Source of the DNA: Aurelia coerulea
Lineage: Eukaryota > Cnidaria > Scyphozoa > Semaeostomeae > Ulmaridae
DNA length: 64,000 bases
Assembly: GCA_039566865.1 (NCBI GenBank)
Contig: CM076949.1
Coordinates: 16,654,501-16,718,500, forward strand
Direction: 5' to 3'
Under the pieces are notes generated by a model. The model had not been told where the DNA came from and ran no database searches. It saw only the letters and a program-made list of their open reading frames with translations. The position numbers and the translations under genes were made by a program. Below are positions 42,991 through 53,399 of this stretch, in pieces; position 1 is the stretch's first letter; every line of letters begins with the position of its first letter.

Positions 42991-43068
42991 TAATCTTGAT
43001 AGAAAAAAAAAACAAAACAAAAAAATCCTTATGCATGCACTTCACAACAATAATAATAATATAATGAT

Positions 43069-43069
43069 G

Positions 43070-43151
<82 letters not shown>
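43069..43151. repeat. (AAT)n microsatellite
   Basis: Uninterrupted AAT/ATA repeat, downstream of the LINE tail. A poly-Tyr open frame on the minus strand is an artefact. Confidence 0.95.
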
Positions 43152-43153
<2 letters not shown>

Positions 43154-43308
43154 CGAATCTTTATACAGGATTAACACTTCATCGTTACTGCTGTTATCAA
43201 TGTGTGTCCAGATTAACGTAAAAGGATATTATAAAAAATAAAAAAAATTACAGCAATTGTATTAATATCATATCTTACATATTTAAAATAAGAAGCCTAA
43301 ATCATATA

Positions 43309-43583
43309 TTACATATCTAAAATAAGAAGATTAGGTAAAATGTTGCTTAAGATGCTGTTCATAGGCATTGAATGATTCGGTTTTCCGTATGTTAATAGGC
43401 AGTTCATTGTAGATTTTTGCTGCCATGAAACGAAACGATTTGCGTGCATATTCAGTTTTAATTTTGGAAGCTTGACAAGACATTGATGGTTTCTTGTTCT
43501 CATATTGTGGTCTTTGATTTCGAAGTAGCCTGGAAAAGTGTCACAAATGTCCTTGTCAATACAATACACCAAGGTATTCAGGT
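43309..43583 (-). pseudogene. LINE C-terminal fragment
   Basis: Minus strand: GYFEIKDHNMRTRN, then after a frameshift SFRFMAAKIYNELPINIRKT and EQHLKQHFT with a stop, the usual end of an L2/CR1-like RT. 5' truncated at the palindrome at 43566-43603. Confidence 0.7.
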
Positions 43584-43603
43584 CAACCTGAATACCTTGG
43601 TGT
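43566..43603. repeat. 18-bp-arm palindrome at a head-to-head LINE junction
   Basis: ACACCAAGGTATTCAGGT, two bases, then its exact complement. It lies where two divergently oriented LINE fragments meet. Confidence 0.85.
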
Positions 43604-44034
43604 TCAGGTTGACCATCAACTTAAATGGACATCTCAATTGGCCCTAACGACTAATAAGATCTCTAGAGGTATTGGTGTGCTTCGTTATGCCAAGCAGTAC
43701 CTTCCTATTTCAACTGTCAAGACAATGTATAAGAGTTTAGTGGAGCCTTACTTTAGATATTGCTGTCCTGTCTGGGGAAATGCTGGGGTGACTGCCATTG
43801 AAAAATTGCAGAAACTTCAAAATCAGGCTGCAAAACTCGTCACCAACAGTCCATTTGATGCTACTGCTTTACCAGTTATTCGGGCGCTTAAATGGCCCAC
43901 TGTCAGGGAGCTTATTGATTTTGAAGCTCAGAAAATGGTCTTTAAATCCCTTAATGGGGACGTGCCTTCTTATATGAAAGACATGTTCACGAGAGTCAAC
44001 AACTCTACCATTCGTTCTCTTAGAAACGCTGAAG
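43585..44034 (+). pseudogene. LINE RT thumb/C-terminal fragment
   Basis: Frame gives EYLGVQVDHQLKWTSQLALT, RGIGVLRYAKQYLP, VEPYFRYCCPVWGNAG (a diagnostic thumb block) and LQKLQNQAAKLVT. The frame runs into hAT-like DNA at 44035 (GADPDV comes from the transposon end). No catalytic motif. Confidence 0.78.
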
Positions 44035-45386
44035 CAGGGGCGGATCCAGACGTTCGCACTGTGCTTGCGTAAGCATGTCTCTTTTGCTAGTTCAAGTTTG
44101 AAGAAAGGAATTCTATGAGAAGGCGGCGAACCTTTTTCTTTCAGTTTAATGAAATCCTCAGCAAATTCTCAGAACATGTATGCTCGATATTTCTATTTCG
44201 CCAACTCAATCCTTTAGTCGGTCGAGTCCTTCAAGTTCCAAACACGAATTGCTTCATGGAGGATATTGAACGGTACTGCGGTGGAGAGCCACACCTCCAC
44301 AAACCTCGTTTCTGAAACTTTGTGTCTGCATAAATTCGTAGGGAGCATCAAGTTCCGAATAAATTACTTCAACAAAGGCGAATCTGTGCATAAATTGTGT
44401 GCGACCTCGGATGAATTAAGAAACTGCGCTGACATATGAGATGAATGGAAAAGCAGTACCAACTTTTCAGGGATGATTTTTGTAAGCACATGAGGCGACC
44501 GATGCTTTTTAGCAACGCAATAGAAATGTATAGGAAAAGCTTGACGGCGAAAATGCGGAAGCACGTCCTGGGAATGGCCAATATTATATGAAGTCCCTGT
44601 CACACGACCACCCACTAAAGGGCTAACCTCGTTCTAGGAGAAAGTTTCTTTCCTGTCTCGTGCATGGCCTAAATGACGAATTTGATCATGAAGATATAAA
44701 CATCCTAATCCTGTCTGGTGAAAAAGAAATGTTGTTGTTTTAATCGCATGATGATGGAAACCAAGTTGGAAACCAAGGAGAGGAGGTTGTTCTTTATTTG
44801 CAAGAGCGCTCAAAACTGCTCATTTTGACAGCACAAGGCATTTTAATATGATTTGCAAATTGCAAGCAAGAACCGGTGATTATATGTTCCGTCTCCTCTG
44901 CTCTTTTGACTGAATGAGAATCCCATCAAAAAGTTCAACAGGATGAATTTCTTGTTTTTGGTAAGCAGTTATTTTGTTTAAACATTTCCATGTTGTTTTA
45001 AGGTTACTTATTATCACCAGTAATTTAATTCATTCAATTTCAAACAAAATAAAAGACGTTGTGTTGCAGACATAATAGGCCCATTTCAAAGGAGTTATGT
45101 ATGGGAGACAAAAGTTTGTTGTAGTCTATGATGTTGTTTTGAGCTTACTTGATAATAGGATTTACGAGACAAGGAATTTAGAAAAGTAGCTCCCGTCTGT
45201 GTGTAAGACACTCCCTTTTTATCTGATAGGGCGTTTCCCTGAAAAATTGAAAAAGGGGCGTTGTCTGAGAGTCTGAAGGGCGTGGCCCCAAAAAATTTTC
45301 CGGGGGCTCCGCCCCCGGACCCCCGTTTTACTCGCGCTTCGCGCTCGTCAGTGCGTACATCTGATTTTGGGCTGGATCCGCCCCTG
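44035..45386. mobile_element. hAT-like non-autonomous element, 1.35 kb
   Basis: Perfect 15-bp inverted ends CAGGGGCGGATCCAG / CTGGATCCGCCCCTG. The subterminal right side has the GC-rich GGGGGCTCCGCCCCCGG hairpin often seen near hAT ends. The flanks CGCTGAAG and AATAAGCA do not match, and LINE sequence does not resume at the right, so a deletion or recombination followed insertion. No transposase. Confidence 0.72.
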
Positions 45387-45974
45387 AATAAGCATAATGG
45401 ATGAGTATACAGTCGGAATTTGTGAAAATTTCAAAACATGTATATACGTGTTGTTTTTCATATGTTAAGCTAAAATTTCTTTGCCTTAATTGGAATGTTT
45501 TGATCGATTCTGACTGACTTAAAAGCCTGAATGAACCGCAATATTAAAATCAAAAGCGGCAGATCTGCAAACGCATTACTTATGAGTTCAATAAACCACA
45601 AATTATACGATTCCCGTAATCTTTCATTAATGTTTTACCACAAAACTAAATCAACAAGCGATTAACTGATGAGAAAATCGTCAAAGAATTTCTACCATGA
45701 AACCATCGCAGTTATATTGTTATTTCTAAACAGTCTGCAAACTGTCCTTCAGGGTAATTCAGTAACTTTGATTTTAAATCGGGGTCAAAAGCGAAAGCTC
45801 TGTTCTGCAGGATTATACAGTAATCAACAACTGCGTTAACAAGTAAGCAGCAGTAACATGGTTAATGGATAGTTCGAAAATGATTTCTATTTGCGTTACA
45901 TTTTGCATCCAGTGGCAATCCAGCTTTGAACCTTTGCTTAACAAGTATTATGATGATCCGTAGCAATTAGAACT
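45387..45974. other. no recognisable gene
   Basis: AT-rich spacer; nothing identified. Confidence 0.5.
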
Positions 45975-45978
45975 TTAA

Positions 45979-46687
45979 CCCTATCAGGCCCAGGGTATTT
46001 TGTGCTCGAGGAAGACTAGGGGGGGGGGGGTTGATGCGGCCCCTGTTTTGTTTCTGTTCTGGACAATGTAGAGTCTTCAAATTTGGTATGTGTATTGGAG
46101 TATAGTACATCATGAGTTGAACCCAAAATGAAATCTATTTTCAGTTATGTCACGTGACATGCTCATGACGTCACAATATAGAATTTTCAATGTCAATATG
46201 GTTCAGTACTAAAAATTTTCAATCCATCGTGAGAAAATGGAAGCCAGTGAGGACATGAGTCCAATTTCAGTGTATTCTATGATTGAATAACCTTTGCTTT
46301 GAAAAGAAAACTTAGCAAAAAGTGGTGACATCAACACACAGGAATTCAAAGAATGTGCGCATGCGTACAACCCAAATATGCCTAATCATACATTTGAATT
46401 ACAAAAAAGTTATGTAGTTGGATAAAAAATCAAAAGTAGCACGCATTCCTTGAATTTAATTATTTTCCAGCATTTGCTGTAGATTTTGTTGGCATTTATT
46501 GAAATTTTGCACATACATCTCTCGGAAATTGATTGTGTTTACCCCCTGGGATGAATTTAATTTCTCTAAAAAGTTGATTTTCAATTGCAAGAAGGATAAA
46601 AACTAAATGTTAGAAAGTTTCAACGGTGTAACTTCACTTGATAAAAATCCACAGAGGGCTGATTCAGCCCCCAAGGCTTAATAGGGT
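45979..46687. mobile_element. possible decayed TTAA-type element
   Basis: TTAA at 45975-45978 followed by CCCTATCAGGCCCAGGG; inverted partner CCAAGGCTTAATAGGGT near 46671-46687, but the right TTAA is not present. Resembles a weathered piggyBac-like MITE. A G-run lies at about 46020-46030. Confidence 0.35.
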
Positions 46688-47379
46688 CTGCAAAAGATGG
46701 CATGGTGTCGCGTCGGAGTAAAATAGGACAGACAACAATTAGCAACTGACTGATACAATTTCATACCATGATGATAACTTTGCAGTACTCTGTCCATGTC
46801 TTGATGAAAAATAGAGGCTTTTCTTTCGTTTCGTTTGCTAAGCACAAAGGTTTATTCACATTGAAAGGAGTTGTTATTGACCCTATCCAATTCATCAATT
46901 GACGTAATAAAATACGGAAAGACAATAATTTGTTTTACCACTAGTTTTGACGTGAATGAAATTCATAGGGTCGTTTGGTTTGCATGTTGCTGAGCACAGT
47001 ACGTCTCAAACTAATGACATTTAATCTTAGATTAAGTTAGATGAAATTACAGAATTTAGTGGGCTCGGTTGTTAGTTGAGCTGTTGCCACTGAGAGTTGA
47101 TTTCATTCACCTCACCCTAAACAATTGTGAATGAGGAATCTTTCGGCCAAAGCCCGAATCAAGGACTTGGGGAATTCATCCAAGTTCCCCCTTCAAACAT
47201 AACAAGAGTTATTCTTCTAATTTCGATTTTTTCACCATGGCTTCCCATCCGATACTTATCCCGGATCCTTGATCGTTAGTCCACTTTTTACGCTTGGCCT
47301 ACTGACAGAATTTATTGCATTGACGATAATCGAACAATAGGCTTTTTTTTTCTCTATAACAACAAAACCTAATTCTAAA
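46688..47379. other. no recognisable gene
   Basis: Nothing identified apart from a small hairpin around 47160-47195 (GGACTTGGGGAA...CAAGTTCCCC). Confidence 0.5.
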
Positions 47380-47401
47380 TAAAAGGAAATACTATTTACA
47401 T

Positions 47402-47458
47402 GTGCCATTCATGGCGGGGAAAGACACTAGGTCATCTGGTCCCCACCATGGATGACAC
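47402..47458 (-). promoter_or_regulatory. LINE 3'-UTR hairpin, copy D
   Basis: Element strand GTGTCATCCATGGTGGGGA faces CCCCGCCATGAATGGCAC. Several differences from the other copies give U-G wobbles, and one gives a mismatch; the stem is kept overall. Confidence 0.75.
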
Positions 47459-47613
47459 TTACAATTCAACTGTCAATTTCATAAACAAAAATGAATGAAA
47501 AAAAAAATAATAATTCATACAACACATCAACGATACAACACAGATAAACGTGACAGACAAAAGCCGAGAAAAGGATGCTACACAGGGTGGATATTAGCAT
47601 GCTGAGATTTTTT

Positions 47614-50577
47614 TCAATGGAGCCGCTTTGTTTTCTCTATGAACGAAATTGTATCTTCCAAAATCATTCTGTTTGAGACAATGTTTAATTTCTCAGCACC
47701 AAACAACAAGAGGTTACCAAGTGCCTCGTTATCCAAAACTGTAACGTCCAATAGCGGGATGTCTCCAAGCTGGCCAAAGAGATCTCTGCGAGCATTTTCA
47801 AAAAGAGGGCAGTGCAAGAGGTAATGTTCATTATCCTCATTTGCAACACCGCATATACACAAGGGACTTAAACAATCAAAGTTGTGCCTAAATCGATGCT
47901 CATTTAGGGGACTAAAACCGACTCTAAGTCTTGTTAGATTTCTTATACCGGTAATATTATGCACATTATAAACGGATCTACACGGAGGACGTATTTGAGC
48001 AAGCAATTTGCGTTTGAACTCCCCAATCGAAACAGGATTTCTGGTATCTTCATCTAGCAGGTTCCATTCGCAGGGAGTACTTTGGAAGTATGCATTGGAA
48101 AAACGAACTGTTCTGCTTACAGGCTGCGCGTATGAACGACTTGACCTTACATGATATGGCACTTCTCGCTCTGAAGGGATTTCATTGAACAAGTAAGCCG
48201 GGGACATACTTTTACGTAGGTTGAAAAAATGACACAGTCGTCGATACCATCTTCTTTGGTAAAGATTTTCCCAACCAAGTTCATTGAGAATCCTTTGCCC
48301 ACTTGTACCTTTCCACGCTCCTGATACCGCTAACGCAGCAGAGTATTGCACTTGCTATAGCTTTTTAGTGAAGCTTTGCCTCATTTCAGGATCGTACTTA
48401 TGATACAAAATGTCACCATAGTCAAGGTGAGGTCTGACGTGAAGCTTATAAACTTGATCGAGTACTTCCCTTTTGACGTACCTGGATAAGTATTTAATGA
48501 TACCAATACCTTTACGAGCCTTAGCAATAGCTTCCTTGATATGGCTTTGGAAATTTAGTTTGTCATCAAGAATAATACCGAGATGCTTATGTTCGTTCTT
48601 CCTTGACACTTCGTCATTTCCTAATATTAGCACAGGATGATTTGGTTTATTTCTTTTTGTTGAAAAAATAACCTTTCGGTTTTATCTGCATTGAATTGCA
48701 TTTTCCATTGCCATGCCCATAGTCTAACTCTCTCCAGATCCCTATTTAGACCCTCAGCTGTTTCTCCTTCACCATTCACAACAGAAAAAAGCGATGTGTC
48801 ATCTGCAAACAGTTTGATATCACTGTGGACATTTTCAATAAGATCGTTTATATAAACAAGGAAAAAGAGAGGACCCAGGACTGGGCCTTGTGGAACACCT
48901 GAAGAAACCACCTTCCATTCAGAGCTTTTACCATTTAGCAAGACACGCTGGCTACGATTTGACAAAAGGCTGCGCAAAAGAACAAGAAGCTTTCCAGATA
49001 TTCCGGATATTTCAAGTTTGTAAAGCAACCCATCATGCCAAACTCTGTCAAATGCTTTCGACAGATCAAGGAATACAGCTCGAGTTTCTTTGCTAGGCAC
49101 CTCTTCAAAAGCAACATATATTTTATGCGTAATCAGTAAAAGTTGGTTGATGGTAGAATCCCCAGGACGAAAACCAGATTGATGAGGTGTCAACAATTGA
49201 TTGGTAGATAAATATTGATAGATTTCGTCAAAGATGATTTTTTCCAGAATCTTTCCACAGATAGGCAAGAGTGATATGGGGCGATAGTTCTTTTTATTTT
49301 GTCTGCTGCCCTTTTTGTGGACTGGGATGATATTTGCTCTTTTTCAGCTGGAGGGGTAGACCCCAGTTTCAACGCACTGTTTGAAAATCAAAGACAATGG
49401 CTCAACAAGGCAGTCATCGCAGATTTTTAACATTGCAATAGAGATACCATCGCATCCATGAGCTTTATTACTATCGAAAGAGCGAATTAACCGCAATATT
49501 TTCTCTTTATCTATGGGTATTTCTGCCAGAGGCAGGAGCCCTGCCTTCGAAAATTTGGCAATGTGCTACCAGTTACAACTGCAGAGCATTGTTCTACAAA
49601 ATAGTCATTTAATATAGTTGCTTTGCTTTGGATATTAGTTACGAATAATCCATTTTCAAGCAGAGGTGGTATGTTAACGGCACTCTTCTTATTTATTAGT
49701 CTGTTCAAGATAGACCAATAAGATTTCTTCCCTTGATTTGAATCTGATAGCTTTTGACCAAGGCTTGAGACATATGATTCTTTGGCAGAGGTGATTAGTT
49801 TTGAAGTTTCGTTACGAGCAGCTCTAACTCGTTCCCAGTCTTCTGCATTTCTACCACGTCGCACAAAATTTCGATGGAGTTTATGCTTACGTTTTATAGC
49901 AGTTTTGAGAGCGGGTGTTATCCAGGGTGGGTCTTTGTCGTTGCATTTGATTTCCCGATTGGGAATATTTGCAGAAAGGACTGAGAGTAGATTGTCCGTA
50001 AAAACAACTGCCATGTCCTCTGATCCTAGCCCATCGAAATTAGACTCCCAATTTATATCGTTAAGCAAGTCTTTGATAGTACATGTGTTCGCCTTTCTGT
50101 AATCCCAGACGCACCTTTTGTAGGGGGGTGGAGATGGTAAAGTGATGTTAAGCTTACCATGAATAATTTGATGCTGACAGTTATTGTCTAGGGATGGATG
50201 GACACCTGTCTCAACAAAAAGATTTGGTTGATCAGTAATGATCAAGTCAATACATGTCATGCTCTCCCCTCTTATATTCGTCGGTTCCTCGATTAACTGG
50301 TGCAGGTTATTCACATCAAGCACTTCCTCAAGAACAGACCCCTCGGGGTTTTCAATATCTTCCGGCCACCATTGATTAGACCTGCAATTAAAATCACGCG
50401 TTATAGTCAATTGGTAAGGGTTTTCGTTTTGAATGCGAGTCACCACAAGTTGTAGTCTATCGATAAAACTTTCAAATTCTGCGCTGCTTTGGCTTGGACT
50501 ACGATAAGTACCACAAAAAATATTTTCTTACGTGCTATGCACATTTCGGAAACAACCATTTCTTGTATTATCTCAAG
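47614..50577 (-). pseudogene. LINE endonuclease (rest), reverse transcriptase and C-terminus
   Basis: Endonuclease part: TYRSPSQSSAEFESF, then RDFNCRSNQWWPED, where the usual GDFN starts with Arg, and DLIITDQPNLFVE. Linker DPPWITPALK. RT: YRPISLLPICGKILEK, SGFRPGDS, DLSKAFDRVW (motif A intact), GVPQGPVLGP, FADDTSLF near 48800. C-terminus NEHRFRHNFDCLSPLCICG...LLHCP. Breaks: frame changes near 50450, 49520 and in an A-run near 48662; TGA near 49350; TAG at 48355-48357. The latter lies at the same codon as the TAA at 3240 in the other copy, where the fragment at 1-960 has Glu. Confidence 0.88.
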
Positions 50578-50584
50578 GTCTTGC

Positions 50585-51776
50585 CAAGGGCGCCTACCTT
50601 GTACTGTATCCGTGACCAAGTGTTCACAGAGTAATTGGTGTCCTGTGACCCAGTCCTGTTTATCTGTGTATATCATAAGACACTGAGGGGTATGCAACTT
50701 CTGCAGATAAACCAATCAGCGAGCAGGATCTCAAGAGAAGATTATCACAAGCGCGTTCTATCCGTTGTGGTTTCAGTCAAGCAAAATTGTTTACATAAGC
50801 CTTTGTTCAACCAGATGTGAAAAGTGACACCGTGTGCAAACTAGGGGGTCGCGTGAAAAAGTCGATCCTCAAGATTATTGGAGGACGAGCGTAGTACCTG
50901 AGAATAACAATCAATACACGTTTTTATAAGCAACGGCTTTCAAGAAATTTTACCAGCACCTCCAGAAAATTAAGAAACTATGATAAATAGAAGAGGTCAA
51001 GTTCGAAGTTAATAAATATTTTTCAAAAGCATTCTTCATTCAAATTCTACAGTTTCCTTTCATGCACAAGGCAAATCCTTAGCCTAATTGAGAATTTAAA
51101 CTTATTAAACGCTTGCATGCTATTGAACCAATTCTTCCTTTATGTTATGCTACTTTGAATGAAGAAAAGTACTTGCAAAATCAATATTTCAACAACAAAA
51201 CGGTTAATTTCAACAACTTTGCTCACCTCAGTTTGGACTGCCCCAAGTCTCGTCCGCGAAAATAAAACCAAAATACACCCCAAGTCTCTTCCGCGAAAAT
51301 AAAACCAAAATATATCCCAAGTCAAGTCAGACGACCACAGACACTGCGTGACAATAAGCGAACAACCAGCAGAAAAGTTTCTTAGCAGTGCCAACCCCCA
51401 GCTCAATTTACCGTAAGTTTTGTTTACTGGCCATAGCAACGGGCTCTGACCACAGCAACGTGTAACGCGCTTGTGAGAAAAGTGAACAATGGAGTTTGGA
51501 AAAGTTTCATACCCCTAAGTTTTTTTAGTTACAGGGATTTTCAAATTCTAACGTCTGTTAGAGTTGACCAATCAAAAATCACGCTGTCTGATTCCCTGTG
51601 GCAAGATCGTACAACAGTTGATATCGTGTTACAAAAACAACGGAATTTGAGAGGACCGACGCTGTGTACTGCTTGGTCATGGTACGGTTCTAGGACACTT
51701 CTGTATTGGGTCACAGGACACCAATTACTCTACAGTACTGGGAATAAACACACTTCCTACAAGGTAGGCGCCCTTG
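50585..51776. mobile_element. hAT/P-like non-autonomous DNA transposon, 1.19 kb
   Basis: Ends CAAGGGCGCCTACCTTGTA and complement, with a second inverted block TAATTGGTGTCCTGTGACCC further in. GTCTTGC duplicated at 50578-50584 and 51777-51783 (8 bp as GGTCTTGC if the ends are placed one base off). Excision rejoins the LINE codons for RRQDLEIIQE without any gap. Two 37-bp direct repeats containing CGCGAAAATAAAACCAAAAT lie at about 51243-51318. Open frames inside show no transposase features. Confidence 0.88.
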
Positions 51777-51783
51777 GTCTTGC

Positions 51784-52343
51784 CTGCGTTTGATTGCCAA
51801 GCCTTCACGAAAGTAAAGACATACACCCCCAATTTTGGTATTGCTGGGATGATCACTTCTGTAAATTTCCCTGCTGAAACCCTCAATACGAATATCCTCG
51901 TCACTAATCGTATCATCCAACATAGTTTCAGATAACCCAATGACATCATACTTATGCACAGAGTTGTAGGCCTCAATCAAGGGAATTTTAATTCGACCTC
52001 TAGCACATATACTATTCAAATTCCAATGGAAAAACTTTAAACAGTTTTCTTGTTGAGGTCCTGGATTGGTTTCTCCATCACCGCCAACTAAAAGAAGGAT
52101 ACAAGATGGCGCACCAGCTAGGACCACATCAGGAACAAACATCATTCCGGACGCAAGAAGAATTGAAAGCGGAACAGTTACTACTGACAACCAAATGATA
52201 ATGTACAAGTGAGCAAAGGAACACAAGGAACTGACCAATATTTTGCACAGGGGGATTTGGTAGAAAACCCTCACGCGGAGAATAGCTCGTTTACAAAAGA
52301 TTCCTGCACGCCACTGTTCAATACCTATGGGCATTGATAACAA
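51784..52343 (-). pseudogene. LINE ORF2 N-terminus with 2A-like peptide, endonuclease start
   Basis: First ATG in frame codes MPIGIEQWRAG (52334). A hydrophobic stretch (LYIIIWLSVVTVPLSILLAS, residues about 46-65) precedes GGDGETNPGP, a 2A-like motif (D-x-E-x-N-P-G-P), then the endonuclease start FFHWNLNSICARGRIK, VIGLSETMLDD and GGVCLYFREGLAI, ending at the transposon junction. 2A sequences cause ribosomes to skip a peptide bond at Gly-Pro, releasing the N-terminal piece; they are known from other non-LTR elements (CR1/L2-like). This segment has no stop. Confidence 0.85.
52056..52079 (-). other. 2A-like ribosome-skipping motif DGETNPGP
   Basis: Codons GAT GGA GAA ACC AAT CCA GGA CCT. Fits D-x-E-x-N-P-G-P fully, with the Leu/Val/Gly-rich upstream region (ILLLVGG) expected of 2A. 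Activity is not shown by sequence. Confidence 0.85.
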
Positions 52344-52390
52344 CTCCTATCCCTTTGGCCATTGGAAAACGAACATCCTGTGAGCGAGCT

Positions 52391-53070
52391 TTTGAAAATT
52401 CGGCATACATAACAATAAAAAATTGAAAGAAAAGCAAATCTAATTGAGAGAAATACAAGCACACAAATTAAAAACGATTTCATAGCAGTTTTGGCATTGT
52501 GAGTACGGGCTTTTCGATTGCAAATATCATTTTGATATGTCTATTGTTCTGAGTTGCAACACTTTTACATCTGCTGCCTCAAGGGGTTTGGCATTGCACC
52601 AGAATAACAACGGTCAAAGAAATAAAAACATGGAAAATAATCTTGATGTTTTTGAAACGTTTCCCCTGGTTGCGATGGCCGACGCCCTCGAGAGCAGCCG
52701 CGGCATCATACACCCGCGAACGGGCATCCGCAAGTATACAGCACACGACCACGCCCCCAGTGCCCCAGCCATCCCAAGCAAAAATGCCTCTAATTAAATT
52801 TGATGAGGGGAAACATGGAATTCATAAAGAAAAGATAAAATGGGTTTGAAATATTTGTTGTGTCACAACTGCCTCCATGCTAAATTAAGCGTCCTGATTC
52901 TAGAATACCCCACCAATGTGATTGTTTTAACTAGGTAAACAGAGGTAAACAGTGAGGAAAAAACATGGAGGGGTATTCCAGAAAATTATCAAAATCAAAC
53001 CTAAACTACAACCAACAATCCAGTGAAAAAGCAACAATACAATAGATAAATTGCAAATGACAATTCACGT
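52391..53070. other. unassigned; possible LINE 5' UTR
   Basis: Upstream of the LINE start. A GC-richer patch at 52670-52770 gives a short plus-strand frame without recognisable domain. Otherwise nothing. Confidence 0.4.
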
Positions 53071-53388
53071 CTAGGTAGCTCTAGCAGCTTTTTCGTAAAA
53101 TTCCTGCTGGTTGCTGAAGAAGAAAAAGCTACCAGATTTCGTATTGACTCCAATGTTGCAATTGATATCCGCAAAAGCAAATTCCATCTCTGGTTTGACT
53201 TTGATGGTTTCCTTGGCCCAAAACAAAAGCTCCAATCGTTTCTTCGTGAGATCCAAAAACATTGCAGCTTTCTTGCATTTTTTTCTGCCCCTATAAACCA
53301 AAGTTCTTTCTCGGAAGGATTTGAAGCGCACAATAATTTGTTGTTTGCCTTCATCATTTACACGGCCAATTCTATGAGCTCGGTTCTA
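53071..53388 (-). pseudogene. LINE ORF1-like RNA-binding protein fragment
   Basis: Open frame ending TAG at 53071: RAHRIGRVNDEGKQQIIVRF, SFRERTLVYRGRKKCK, MFLDLTKKRLELLFWAKETI and EFAFADINCNIGVNT, matching the C-terminal part of ORF1 proteins of cnidarian-type LINEs (I-V-x-F...R-x-x-V...L-T-x-x-R-x-x-L). N-terminus missing. It lies on the 3' side of the RT fragment that follows, so it comes from a different insertion. Confidence 0.6.
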
Positions 53389-53399
53389 ACAATAGGCTC

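Larger units (their letters stand above)
47380..52390 (-). mobile_element. nearly full-length LINE, copy D, split by a DNA transposon
   Basis: Order on the minus strand: 2A-like N-terminus and endonuclease start (52343-51784), DNA transposon 50585-51776, rest of endonuclease, linker, RT, C-terminal zinc motif (50577-47614), 3' UTR with hairpin (47402-47458). About 3.8 kb without the insert. Same family as 1346-4690. All domains can be followed, but several frameshifts and stops make it inactive. The exact 5' end is not visible. Confidence 0.88.

Noticed and set aside
42803..43177. Poly-Tyr minus-strand frame
   Set aside because: Read from the (AAT)n microsatellite and the LINE 3' UTR.
44040..44072. 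Extension of the LINE protein as GADPDVRTVLA
   Set aside because: These codons are the CAGGGGCGGATCCAG transposon end and its subterminal DNA.
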